Below are positions 7,304 to 15,554 of a DNA stretch of 64,000 bases, piece after piece. This DNA comes from Ketobacter sp963922875 (lineage in GTDB: Bacteria; Pseudomonadota; Gammaproteobacteria; Pseudomonadales; Ketobacteraceae). The number at the start of each line of letters is the position of its first letter. Position 1 is the stretch's first letter. The DNA is taken from NCBI GenBank assembly GCA_963922875.1, contig CAWUJH010000011.1, positions 1 to 64,000 of the forward strand. The letters are read 5' to 3'. Below the pieces are notes generated by a model. It did not search any database, was not told where the DNA came from, and saw only the letters and a program-made list of their open reading frames with translations. The translations under genes were made by a program, and so were the position numbers.

Positions 7304-9262
7304 ATGAATAACAGCCCCGCGAACATTAGCAAAACCTACCCCGTGCTACCTGAGTATGCCGAGGGTGCGAATATGTCACTGGAACAGTATCAAGCCTGGT
7401 ATAAGGAATCTCTGGAAGAGCCGGATAAATTTTGGGCTGCTCGGGCCACGGAATTTTTAGATTGGATCAAACCCTGGAGCCAGGTGCAAAGCAGCGATTT
7501 CACCACCGGCGCGGCCACCTGGTTTAAAGACGCCAAACTTAATGTGGCCGCCAATTGTATTGATCGCCATTTGCCGCAGCGGGCTGAGCAGGTGGCTATT
7601 ATCTGGGAAGGCGATGACCCCGCCGAGAGCAAGAACATCACCTATCAAGAGTTGTACGATGAAGTGTGCCGGTTGGCCAATGGCTTGAAAGAACGGGGCG
7701 TGAAGCCCGGTGATCGCGTGTGTTTGTATATGCCCATGATCCCGGAAGCGGCCTATGCCATGCTGGCCTGCACTCGGATAGGGGCGATTCACTCCATTGT
7801 CTTTGGTGGTTTTTCACCGGAGTCTCTCAAGGATCGCATTTTGGATTCCGATTGCCGGGTGGTGATTACCGCCGATGAAGGCCTTCGCGGTGGTCGCAAG
7901 ATTCCCTTAAAAGACAATACCGATAAAGCCTTGTTGGATTGCCCCAATGTACATACCTGTCTGGTGGTGAAGCGCACCGGTGGCGAAGTGGATTGGGATG
8001 ATGATCGGGATGTGTGGTACGACGAATTTATTCCCTCCATGAGCACCGAGTGCCCGCCCGAAGCCATGGCCTCGGAAGATCCCCTGTTTATTTTGTACAC
8101 CTCCGGCTCCACCGGCAAACCCAAGGGGGTTATGCACACCACCGCCGGGTATTTGTTGTCGGCAGCTATGACCCATAAGTATGTTTTGGATTATCGCGAG
8201 GGGGATATTTACTGGTGCACGGCGGATGTGGGCTGGATCACCGGGCATTCTTATATTGTGTACGGCCCCTTGGCGAACGGCGGCACCACCTTGATGTTTG
8301 AGGGGGTTCCCACCTACCCCGATGCGTCCCGTTGCTGGCAGGTGGTGGACAAGCATAAGGTGAATACGTTTTACACCGCGCCCACGGCGATTCGGGCGTT
8401 GATGCGCCAAGGCAATGATCCTGTCACTTCCTGCTCGCGAGCCAGTTTGCGGTTGCTGGGCACCGTGGGTGAACCCATCAACCCGGAAGCCTGGGAATGG
8501 TATTACCGGGTAGTGGGCGATAATCGCTGCCCGATTGTGGATACCTGGTGGCAAACGGAAACCGGCTCGGTGATGATTGCACCGCTGCCCGGTGCCATGA
8601 CCTTGAAACCGGGGTCTGCCACCCTGCCCTTTTTCGGAATTGAGCCTGCCATTGTGGATGCGGAAGGCAAAGAGCTGGAAGGTGCCTGTGAAGGCAATCT
8701 GGTGATTAAGCGCAGTTGGCCAAGCCAGATTCGCAGTGTGTATGGGGATCACCAGCGCATGATTGACACTTACTTCAGCACTTACCCTGGCACTTATTTT
8801 ACCGGTGACGGTGCCCGTCGTGATGAGGATGGCTATTACTGGATTACGGGCCGGGTGGATGATGTGTTAAACGTCTCCGGCCATCGCATGGGTACCGCTG
8901 AAATCGAGAGTGCTTTGGTGCTCCATGATGCCGTGGCCGAAGCGGCGGTGGTGGGATATCCCCACGACATTAAGGGCCAAGGGATCTATGCCTATGTCAC
9001 CTTGATGGCGGGGCTGGAACCTACGGAAGCGCTGAAAAAAGAACTGCTGGATATGGTGAGTAAGGAGATCGGAGCCATCGCCAAGCCGGATATTATTCAA
9101 TGGGCACCGAGCTTGCCAAAAACCCGCTCGGGCAAAATCATGCGGCGTATTTTGCGAAAAATTGCGGGCAACGAAATCGATACCCTGGGGGATACCTCTA
9201 CCCTGGCGGAGCCTGCGGTGGTGGATGATTTGATTGCCAATCGCGCTAACCAGGCAACCTAA
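7304..9262 (+). CDS. acs: Acetyl-coenzyme A synthetase
   Basis: The protein has 652 residues, the normal Acs length. It converts acetate, ATP and CoA to acetyl-CoA via acetyl-AMP in the cytoplasm. The nucleotide loop YTSGSTGKPKG lies at about residues 265-275, WWQTETG in the acyl-binding core, and GRVDDVLNVSGHRMG at the domain hinge. PKTRSGKIMRR lies near the C-terminus, and its Lys (about 610) is the residue acetylated to switch off Acs in other bacteria. AGGAG lies 12 bases upstream of the ATG, a slightly long spacing. The gene stands alone and converges with alkB, overlapping it by 4 bp. Together with aceA at 56882 it implies growth on acetate or fatty acids. Confidence 0.97.
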   Translation: MNNSPANISKTYPVLPEYAEGANMSLEQYQAWYKESLEEPDKFWAARATEFLDWIKPWSQVQSSDFTTGAATWFKDAKLNVAANCIDRHLPQRAEQVAIIWEGDDPAESKNITYQELYDEVCRLANGLKERGVKPGDRVCLYMPMIPEAAYAMLACTRIGAIHSIVFGGFSPESLKDRILDSDCRVVITADEGLRGGRKIPLKDNTDKALLDCPNVHTCLVVKRTGGEVDWDDDRDVWYDEFIPSMSTECPPEAMASEDPLFILYTSGSTGKPKGVMHTTAGYLLSAAMTHKYVLDYREGDIYWCTADVGWITGHSYIVYGPLANGGTTLMFEGVPTYPDASRCWQVVDKHKVNTFYTAPTAIRALMRQGNDPVTSCSRASLRLLGTVGEPINPEAWEWYYRVVGDNRCPIVDTWWQTETGSVMIAPLPGAMTLKPGSATLPFFGIEPAIVDAEGKELEGACEGNLVIKRSWPSQIRSVYGDHQRMIDTYFSTYPGTYFTGDGARRDEDGYYWITGRVDDVLNVSGHRMGTAEIESALVLHDAVAEAAVVGYPHDIKGQGIYAYVTLMAGLEPTEALKKELLDMVSKEIGAIAKPDIIQWAPSLPKTRSGKIMRRILRKIAGNEIDTLGDTSTLAEPAVVDDLIANRANQAT

Positions 9263-9888
9263 CGGCCAGATTGCATTTCAAAATTGACGATAGATCTGAA
9301 TGTCAGGTTGATCCGTGGATGGTTCACTGTCTTGGTGGGCGATAAACGATGCATCCAATAGGATTGCGTTTCACCTTTCATCACCAGAAGGCTGCCATGT
9401 TGCAAAATTTTGGAAACGGTTTGTTTGGTTTTTTTGTGCTTGAAGGAAAATTTTCGTTCCGCACCAAAACTTAATGAACCTATGGCACCATTCTTCTGCA
9501 GATCTTTCTCGGCATCACTGTGCCACGCCATTCCTTCACGGCCGTTATGATAGAGATTCAGCAGGCACGAGTTGTAAGTGTTACCACTTTCAATCTCAAC
9601 CCTATGTTTAAGTTCTTGTAACAGTGGCGTCCACGGTAATGCTGTTTTTGTAATCCCTGAATAAGTATAAGAGAATGCCTTATCAGCATACCAAGCGACT
9701 TTGCGTTTCGTGGTAATTTTTTTACCGAAAATGACGGCCTCGTCATTTGTCCATTGAATTTCATTGAACAACTGGTGGTAGAATTGATCAGCAAATTCTT
9801 TATCCATGATAACGCCGTGATAGTGAACCACTCCGTCAAAAGGCAACAGATTGCCAGGTTTGTTTTCTATTCTTTCAAAGAGATCCAT
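9259..9888 (-). CDS. alkB: AlkB-family 2-oxoglutarate/Fe(II) dioxygenase
   Basis: At 209 residues it resembles the short ALKBH2-like bacterial AlkB proteins. The iron site is visible as WHSDAEKDL (HxD) and the distal His in MHRLSPTK, followed by the 2-oxoglutarate Arg in RINLTFR. NLYHNGREGMAWHSD is a family hallmark. Such enzymes remove methyl groups from alkylated bases by oxidation. GAGGA precedes the ATG. It is the last gene of a three-gene operon, overlapping the Ada-like gene by 22 bp, and its 3' end overlaps acs tail to tail. Confidence 0.9.
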   Translation of the reverse strand: MDLFERIENKPGNLLPFDGVVHYHGVIMDKEFADQFYHQLFNEIQWTNDEAVIFGKKITTKRKVAWYADKAFSYTYSGITKTALPWTPLLQELKHRVEIESGNTYNSCLLNLYHNGREGMAWHSDAEKDLQKNGAIGSLSFGAERKFSFKHKKTKQTVSKILQHGSLLVMKGETQSYWMHRLSPTKTVNHPRINLTFRSIVNFEMQSGR

Positions 9889-10112
9889 TTTTTATATTCC
9901 TCGGGCAAACAATGGCCACACGCTCTATAGTTATGCTGAATCGCTTCAGCCGCTGCGGCAAAAAACACACGGTTCTCTCGCTTCATTCGCTTTCCTGATT
10001 GACACTGCAAGGTACCGTATATTTTTAAGCGTTTGTTGCCGCCAAATTGAATCAAATTAAGGCGTATTTTTTGCCTTAGGTCTTCATCGCTGATGTCGTT
10101 GTGGCTTAGCAT
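9867..10112 (-). CDS. Stand-alone Ada-type metal-binding domain protein
   Basis: The 81 residues cover little more than one Ada N-terminal zinc domain: GGNKRLKIYGTLQC, NRVFFAAAAEAI, then YRACGHCLPEEY. Ada uses four cysteines (Cx3C...Cx2C). Here the second is replaced by Lys in CQSGKRM, leaving three Cys. From memory, small proteins with a CxSGKRM motif form a recurring group, so this is probably a subfamily trait. There is no methyltransferase or AraC domain. It lies 2 bp after the 2OG oxygenase and overlaps alkB, so the operon is compact. It may sense alkylation or bind DNA to help the oxygenases; this is inference. Confidence 0.75.
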   Translation of the reverse strand: MLSHNDISDEDLRQKIRLNLIQFGGNKRLKIYGTLQCQSGKRMKRENRVFFAAAAEAIQHNYRACGHCLPEEYKKWISLKE

Positions 10113-10114
10113 GA

Positions 10115-10852
10115 TTAACTCTCTGCGTCGTGAAAAATTATTCCCATCGCAAAGCGTTGCCCACTACGAACTTCGCTTACCCCATGCTTCATAGTGGCTC
10201 GGAAATAGCCGCGACTGCCTTTGATCGGTCTAAAATTGGTGGCAAATATAACGAGGTCCCCAAGATTTGGAGTCAGCACTATGGCCTTCGACTGTGCTCT
10301 TGGTGTTTGCTGGGTTAGAACGAACTCACCCCCGGTATAATCATGGTTGGGTCTACTCAGGATGCATGCCGCCTGAATCGGAAAATAAACTTCACCATAC
10401 AAGTCTTGATGCAGTGTATTAAAGCCACCTTCAACATATTTCAATATGAGGGGTGTGGGTTTGCCTTGCCCCTTGTCTAAACATCTTTTCTGCAGCGCCT
10501 GTAATGTCTCAGGAAATCGCTGCTCCAAATGAAGTAGTTCCATCCAGTGATTGGCGACGGGAACCAAATGGGGATAGAGTTCTTCACGCATGGCTTGAAC
10601 GATTTCGGGTAAAGGGTAGCTCCAGTATTTATAAATACCAGAACCGAAACGATAACGCTCCATGATCACTGTTTTTCGAAATGCTTCTGACTTATCAAAT
10701 TTCTGAGTAAGTTGATCACATTGTTTATCCGTAAGAAATCCATCGATAATTGTGTAGCCACGGTCCTGTAGATTGTTGGCCACATTTTTCCAGTCAATCG
10801 CTGTTATATTCAAAATAGTATCTAGCTGCGCATTCTGTGCTTGCTCGTTCAC
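10115..10852 (-). CDS. 2OG-Fe(II) oxygenase family protein
   Basis: The 245-residue protein carries an HxD iron motif in LHQDLYGE, a distal His in MKHGVSEVRSG and the 2OG-binding Arg in SGQRFAMGIIFHD. This fits the prolyl-hydroxylase-like 2OG oxygenases (COG3826-like) commonly found beside ada/alkB genes. The start is GTG (10852-10850) with GGGAG six bases upstream; no better ATG exists. It is the first gene of the alkylation-repair operon. Its substrate is unknown. Confidence 0.8.
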   Translation of the reverse strand: MNEQAQNAQLDTILNITAIDWKNVANNLQDRGYTIIDGFLTDKQCDQLTQKFDKSEAFRKTVIMERYRFGSGIYKYWSYPLPEIVQAMREELYPHLVPVANHWMELLHLEQRFPETLQALQKRCLDKGQGKPTPLILKYVEGGFNTLHQDLYGEVYFPIQAACILSRPNHDYTGGEFVLTQQTPRAQSKAIVLTPNLGDLVIFATNFRPIKGSRGYFRATMKHGVSEVRSGQRFAMGIIFHDAES

Positions 10853-10883
10853 CTTTTTCTCCCGGTTTTATCTACGCGGCCTA

Positions 10884-10904
10884 TCTACCGGTCTAATAGG
10901 TAGA
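10884..10904. promoter_or_regulatory. Inverted repeat upstream of the alkylation-repair operon
   Basis: TCTACC and GGTAGA arms are separated by 9 bases, about 32-52 bp upstream of the GTG start of the first operon gene. The position suits an operator. It does not match a LexA box. Its binding factor is unknown. Confidence 0.4.
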
Positions 10905-11099
10905 ACCCGTAACAAAATATCCTGTGATTGAATACGTCTTATTTTGGAAGAAAAAAAGATGAAAACGACCCGATTCTTGTGATTCACAAGCAATAATTCG
11001 TTGGTTGCACATATTTATGGTCGAAGAGGTATTAGTAAGCTGGCACCACAACAGAACAGCCGCTACCGCCATTACAACGTTCACCCGGCCGAGAAGCGC

Positions 11100-11702
11100 T
11101 TAACGACCTCTTAAATGGCGCTCGCGGTTCTCTTGTTTTTTGGCTTCATTTTTCTTCAGCAGAATATACATCGCGCCGGAACCGCCGTGATGACGTTGCG
11201 CGCTGTGAAAGGCCATAACCTGAGGCAATTCCGGCAGCCATTTATTCACATAGCTTTTCAGTAGTGCCGGTGGGTTGGACTGCTCACCTTTGCCATGGAG
11301 GATCATTACGCTGCGCAGGCCAAGACGAGAACAGTCCCGCACAAACTCGAACACTTCATTACGGGACTGTTCTACGGTTTTACGGTGCAGATCGAGCACC
11401 GCTTCCGCCTCGTATTTGCCAAGGCGCAGTTTGCGATAGACCCCTTCCTGAACGCCGCTGCGCTTAAAACCCAGCACGTCGTGGGCGTCCACCATTTCCA
11501 GATAATCTGTGGTGAGCTTGTTGGGATCGAGTACGGTTTCGCCCATGGCGGCCGCACGGCGGGCCAGTTGAGCCAATGAAGGTGAAGTAGCAGTGGGCAC
11601 GCGCTGCGCTCGATCGGTGGTAATCGGTTTTACCCCCGCCATTTCCTGTTCGAACAGGTCATCTTCTCGCTCTGACTCTCGATCTGACATGATGCTATCC
11701 AC
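11100..11702 (-). CDS. Smr-domain protein (SmrA/YdaL-like)
   Basis: The C-terminal half is an Smr domain: LDLHRKTVEQSRNEV, then VMILHGKGEQSN, HxAQRHHGGSGAMYILL. In Smr proteins the LDLH and HGxG motifs form the nuclease site, and bacterial SmrA/SmrB act on RNA or on collided ribosomes. The N-terminus (FEQEMAGVKPI) matches SmrA-like proteins better than SmrB. The frame opens at a GTG at 11714. I prefer the GTG at 11702 because GGAGG lies 5 bases before it; the first ATG is at 11690. It is monocistronic, 80 bp downstream of the desaturase. Confidence 0.82.
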   Translation of the reverse strand: MDSIMSDRESEREDDLFEQEMAGVKPITTDRAQRVPTATSPSLAQLARRAAAMGETVLDPNKLTTDYLEMVDAHDVLGFKRSGVQEGVYRKLRLGKYEAEAVLDLHRKTVEQSRNEVFEFVRDCSRLGLRSVMILHGKGEQSNPPALLKSYVNKWLPELPQVMAFHSAQRHHGGSGAMYILLKKNEAKKQENRERHLRGR

Positions 11703-11795
11703 ACTTTCCTCCACTGCTTCCCCCCCAGTTTAATTAATTCCGGGGGTCAGTCAATCGCAGGGGTGTACTGTATAGGGGTAAGCTGTATAGAACTA

Positions 11796-12803
11796 TCAAA
11801 GCGCGGTAAGAAATGATACGCCGTACACGCCCACGAAATCGCTGCCCCGCTGCTTACCTTGACCGATTTCCGCATCCGGTGGATCGGCGTGCAGGACGCG
11901 GGCCACCCGATATTTATGATAACTGCTCAATAAATTGCGCAACGGGATCACGTTATCCTGTAGCTCCTGGGGCATTTCCTGATGGATCTTGGGCAAGCGA
12001 TACCAGGGTGCGTTGGGTTTTATGTGATGAGCATTGTGATACCCAAAGTTCAATACCAATAAATTCAGCCAGGGATAGCGCACAGACAACAGGTTGGAAT
12101 AGGTATTGCGGTTCTCAAAGGCGCGGTCGTAGCGATCCCGTTGCGGATCTGCGTTCAAGGAAAAGGACACATCGTAGGTATGCTGATGCATATCCATAAA
12201 CCGCATCACCTGCAAGAACACCAGATACGCCAGCCCATAGCCCAGCAGCGCCCAGGGTTGAATCAAGGCAACTACCACCAACAACGTGCCCCGCACCGCC
12301 ATGGCCCTTAGGGTCAGCGCCCGGTCTTTACGGTACGCGGGCAACCAGAACGGTGCCACCATCACGAAAATATGCATTAACACATCGGTGGCGGGTATCC
12401 AGCACCATTCCGCAGCCTGCACCATTCGCAACAAAACCGGGTGCTGCTGCAGGAAGTTACGGTAGTCAAAGGCCACCACATCGGCGCGGTCCACATGATG
12501 GCGTACGTGTTTGTGGCGAATGCCTTCATAAGCACCATAACAGCCGCCCACAATCCAGCACAGCGCCCGACCCAGGCGCACGTTCAACGCGTTATCCCGA
12601 AACAGGGTATTGTGTGCGCATTCATGGATTAAGTAGGCGCTGATCACCATACTGTGACCCAGTATTAGGGTGGCGGGCAGTGCCCACTGGATCTCGCCAC
12701 TGAGCAAACCTATCCAGCCCAGAATATAACCCCCAATGCCATAACTTAGAGCCAGTGGGTTCCAGAACGCGCCGGTGCTGTCTTTCCATATTGACTGTTT
12801 CAT
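11796..12803 (-). CDS. Membrane fatty acid desaturase
   Basis: The 335-residue membrane protein has the three histidine boxes of acyl-lipid/acyl-CoA desaturases: HECAH (60-64), HKHVRHH (97-103) and HNAHH (256-260). These bind the di-iron site. Hydrophobic segments at about 21-58 and 140-200 are the expected membrane hairpins. It would introduce a double bond into membrane acyl chains using an electron donor encoded elsewhere. A strong palindrome lies in its promoter region, and a small winged-helix regulator gene lies upstream in the same orientation. The substrate position of the double bond cannot be read from the sequence. Confidence 0.88.
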   Translation of the reverse strand: MKQSIWKDSTGAFWNPLALSYGIGGYILGWIGLLSGEIQWALPATLILGHSMVISAYLIHECAHNTLFRDNALNVRLGRALCWIVGGCYGAYEGIRHKHVRHHVDRADVVAFDYRNFLQQHPVLLRMVQAAEWCWIPATDVLMHIFVMVAPFWLPAYRKDRALTLRAMAVRGTLLVVVALIQPWALLGYGLAYLVFLQVMRFMDMHQHTYDVSFSLNADPQRDRYDRAFENRNTYSNLLSVRYPWLNLLVLNFGYHNAHHIKPNAPWYRLPKIHQEMPQELQDNVIPLRNLLSSYHKYRVARVLHADPPDAEIGQGKQRGSDFVGVYGVSFLTAL

Positions 12804-12874
12804 TGCAGGTTGCCTCTCAATCTTACATCTATTAAGTTGCCATCTATCACGTATCAGGTTGCGCCTATTATATA

Positions 12875-12913
12875 GCAGTAATATTACCGGTATATTTACC
12901 GCTATATTACTGC
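12875..12913. promoter_or_regulatory. Palindromic operator upstream of the desaturase
   Basis: There is a perfect 10-bp inverted repeat, GCAGTAATAT at 12875-12884 and ATATTACTGC at 12904-12913. Between them two further direct half-sites of the form ATTTACCG/ATTACCG and TATATT occur. It lies 72-110 bp before the desaturase ATG. The wHTH gene just upstream is the obvious candidate for the binding protein. Confidence 0.6.
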
Positions 12914-12953
12914 ATAATTAGCCCTCGTCAAGGTGGCAGACTAAATAAAAGTT

Positions 12954-13316
12954 TTAAATGCCTCGATAAGCCTCTACTGACACATCAAGCCAGCGCTCCA
13001 TGCAGCGTTTTAGCTTTGGCGTCATTTGCACCTGCCGGGAACGCCCATCGGTAGGGTTGGGAATTTCCATCAGTAAACCCGCTGCGATGGCCTGATTGAT
13101 GTACTTTTTCGCGGTCTGCTCACTTAAATGGGCCATGAAGCGATACGCCTCGGACCGGGACACGGGCGTTTCGCCCAGCTGCCAGATTTTGGTGAACAGG
13201 TCAGAAAAATGCAGCTGATAGAATTCACCACCAAAGCACTCGGACCAACAATCGTCTTGTTGGCGCAAGGCGTTAATGAAATACAGTCGATCCTGATGGG
13301 TAATCGGTTTTGTCAT
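12954..13316 (-). CDS. Small winged-helix (MarR-like) transcriptional regulator
   Basis: The 120-residue cytoplasmic protein has a winged-helix pattern. SRSEAYRFMAHLSEQTAKKYINQAI fits the recognition-helix region, and GLLMEIPNPTDGRSRQVQMT fits the beta wing. The turn PTDGRSR is the classic MarR-type wing. It lies 150 bp upstream of the desaturase and its palindromic operator, which suggests that it controls membrane lipid desaturation. No ligand-binding domain is present beyond the wHTH. Assignment to MarR rather than another wHTH family is approximate. Confidence 0.65.
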   Translation of the reverse strand: MTKPITHQDRLYFINALRQQDDCWSECFGGEFYQLHFSDLFTKIWQLGETPVSRSEAYRFMAHLSEQTAKKYINQAIAAGLLMEIPNPTDGRSRQVQMTPKLKRCMERWLDVSVEAYRGI

Positions 13317-13483
13317 GCTCGCATCATAATCACTGATTCTAGGAATTGCATCGCTCTGGAGTATTTTTTTTCAAGTTGAAATTTTGCTGTTAACTTTTCC
13401 GCGCAGGAAGTTCAGAGCCTGGATTTTTTAATCAGATTTTTCGGTTCTGATATCCAGCTTTTAATGTTTAACTAATGTTTAGC

Positions 13484-14314
13484 CTAGAGTAAATGTGCCG
13501 CAAACTGCTGCCGCTGGCGCTGCGCCATCCAGTGATTTAAGGTGCGCAAATCAGCAACAGGTTCGCCGGTGAAGGGCCGACACTGAAGATAGCCATCGGG
13601 GCCAAACTCTGGCGTTAAGGTGCTGGTGGAATACTGGCGACGGTTCTGACTGCGCCAAATGGTTTGCCACCAGTGTTCGTGTTGCTGCAAGGCCGTGGCA
13701 TATTCCGGCGCATCTGGGTGGGGAACCTGAGGGCCTTGATCGTAGCCTACCCGACCATGAATATGGTGGACGCGCTCGAACACCAAGGCCAATTCATCGT
13801 CCTCATAATCCAACAAGCGTTCCGTCACCACACACCAATGACTGAAATCTGCTGTTAATTTGAGGTCCGGCAACAGATCCAAAACCTGTACCGTTACCCA
13901 GGGGTTGAATAGCGTGCGCCCGCGATGGGTTTCAAAACTCACGTTAAGACCCACGTCCTCCGCCATGGACATGGCGGTGCGGAAAAAACTCAGACTGGTA
14001 TGCAAAGGCCAGGCATCACAACCGCCTAAACACGTGATAAAGCGGGCCCCCATCATGGCGGCTCGCTGCGCACCGATCTGAAAATCATCCAGGTGCTTGG
14101 CCAAGGGTTGACGGCGATCCGCCACATACTGCCCGGTGGTACAGATCTCGGCAATAAAATCCAGATTATCGAGCGCGAGCTGTTCCTTCCAAGGGGCCAG
14201 ATCCCCTGCGGGTACCTGGCCTTCTATACCGTCATAACCATCCGCCAGGGCTTGTTCAATTCCCTGTTGAAAGCTGGGAACGCCCCACAGAGTCTTGTAA
14301 ACCTGAAGCTTCAT
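13484..14314 (-). CDS. Sugar phosphate isomerase/epimerase-like TIM-barrel protein
   Basis: The 276-residue protein fits the xylose-isomerase-like TIM barrel: DGYDGIEGQV, NLDFIAEI, ETHRGR (metal-binding Glu/His region), LKLTADFSHW (metal-binding Asp/His) and HHIHGRVG. Many family members bind a divalent metal and act on sugars or on other small polyols. The gene begins 6 bp after the stop of the periplasmic binding protein gene, so the two share a transcript. The true substrate is unknown, and the pairing with a binding protein suggests a transported compound. Confidence 0.75.
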   Translation of the reverse strand: MKLQVYKTLWGVPSFQQGIEQALADGYDGIEGQVPAGDLAPWKEQLALDNLDFIAEICTTGQYVADRRQPLAKHLDDFQIGAQRAAMMGARFITCLGGCDAWPLHTSLSFFRTAMSMAEDVGLNVSFETHRGRTLFNPWVTVQVLDLLPDLKLTADFSHWCVVTERLLDYEDDELALVFERVHHIHGRVGYDQGPQVPHPDAPEYATALQQHEHWWQTIWRSQNRRQYSTSTLTPEFGPDGYLQCRPFTGEPVADLRTLNHWMAQRQRQQFAAHLL

Positions 14315-14320
14315 GGCCGC

Positions 14321-15388
14321 TTAAAGCTTGCCGTCTGCCGCCATTTTCATATAGGTCTCGTTATAGCGCAGCTTAATGTTTTTGCTGTCGCCATAAACTT
14401 TGCCACCGGGAAATTCAATACCCACGAATTCTGGAGAATCCGCGCCTTCCCCCAGGATACCTTTATCAAAGGAAAAGGTGGCCACGGACTTCATGGTGCT
14501 GATTAACGATTCACTGGTGGTGAAATCCACCGCTTCTTGCGGATCGTAGAACATTTTGGTCATGGCCAATTGCGCTTCGAAACCTGCCAAGTCAGTACCC
14601 GACTGTTCGCCCATGTAGGCTTTGGCCGCTTTGGCTTTGGCATCGTCCTTCGACATCAGGGCCATGGTTTCATACCAGGCTCCCACTAAAGCTTTGGCAA
14701 ACTCCGGATGCTTGTTCAGGACCTCGGTTTGCACCATGGTCATGTCGATAATCTCGCCGGGAATGCTTTTGGAATTGAACACCATATTGGCATTGTCCAT
14801 GGTGAGGATTTCACCCACCATAGGGTTCCAGGTCACCACCCCTTCCACATCAGCCGTACCGTAGATGGACACCATATCGGCATCGGAGGTGTTAACCAGT
14901 TTCACGTCTTTTTCCGACATACCATTCATGTCCAACGCGCGAGCCAGGGCGTAATGGGATACCGACAGCTCCACCAGGTTCAGGGTTTTGCCCTTGATAT
15001 CCGCCATGGTGGTGCCTTTTTTCAGAATAATGGCATCGTTACCGTTAGAAAAATCTCCCACAATCAGCGCGGTTGTGTCCACACCACCGGCCGCCGGTAT
15101 GGTTAAGGCATCCATATTGGTCATCATGCAGGCATCGAATTTACCCGAGGTAAATTGATTGATGGATTCGATGTAATCGTTGATCCGCAACACTTCGATT
15201 TCGATGCCATATTTGTCGGCCCACTTTTTAACAATGCCGTTTTTATGGGCGTAATCCCAGGGCATCCACCCCACGTATATTGACCAGGCCACGGTGAATT
15301 TGTCTTTCGCTTGAACTTGCGTTACCCCACCTGACATGGCTAATACGATCCATACCCAGAGCAAGGATTTAACCCAGCGTGCACCCAT
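14321..15388 (-). CDS. Periplasmic substrate-binding protein, urea-carboxylase-region type
   Basis: The 355-residue protein has a signal peptide (MGARWVKSLLWVWIVLAMSG...VQA) and then the conserved core of the ABC binding proteins found next to urea carboxylase genes (TIGR03427-like): FTVAWSIYVGWMPWDYA, NDYIESINQFTSGKFDA, MTNMDALTIPAAGGVD, VGDFSNGND, VELSVSHYALARAL, VTWNP. The ATG at 15388 has AGGAG seven bases upstream and replaces a longer frame lacking a signal. No permease or ATPase gene is adjacent, so it is an orphan binding protein or uses a transporter elsewhere. The ligand is not certain; urea, guanidine or related amides are possible. Confidence 0.8.
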   Translation of the reverse strand: MGARWVKSLLWVWIVLAMSGGVTQVQAKDKFTVAWSIYVGWMPWDYAHKNGIVKKWADKYGIEIEVLRINDYIESINQFTSGKFDACMMTNMDALTIPAAGGVDTTALIVGDFSNGNDAIILKKGTTMADIKGKTLNLVELSVSHYALARALDMNGMSEKDVKLVNTSDADMVSIYGTADVEGVVTWNPMVGEILTMDNANMVFNSKSIPGEIIDMTMVQTEVLNKHPEFAKALVGAWYETMALMSKDDAKAKAAKAYMGEQSGTDLAGFEAQLAMTKMFYDPQEAVDFTTSESLISTMKSVATFSFDKGILGEGADSPEFVGIEFPGGKVYGDSKNIKLRYNETYMKMAADGKL

Positions 15389-15554
15389 TGTGTAACTCCT
15401 ACCGTTTTGGAAAACCGAATGAATAACCGTAACGGAGCATCGCAAATACTGTGCCAGTCAGATAGCGGGAAAAATAGCGACAATTATGGCGTTATTGGTG
15501 AGGTATCGGGCAATCAGCGCACCAGAACGGAGCGCTAATGCTCAATTCTGGCTA

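Noticed and set aside
7907..8752. 281-codon antisense frame inside acs
   Set aside because: Its composition (His, Gly, Arg rich) is typical of a GC-biased shadow of the well-supported acs gene.
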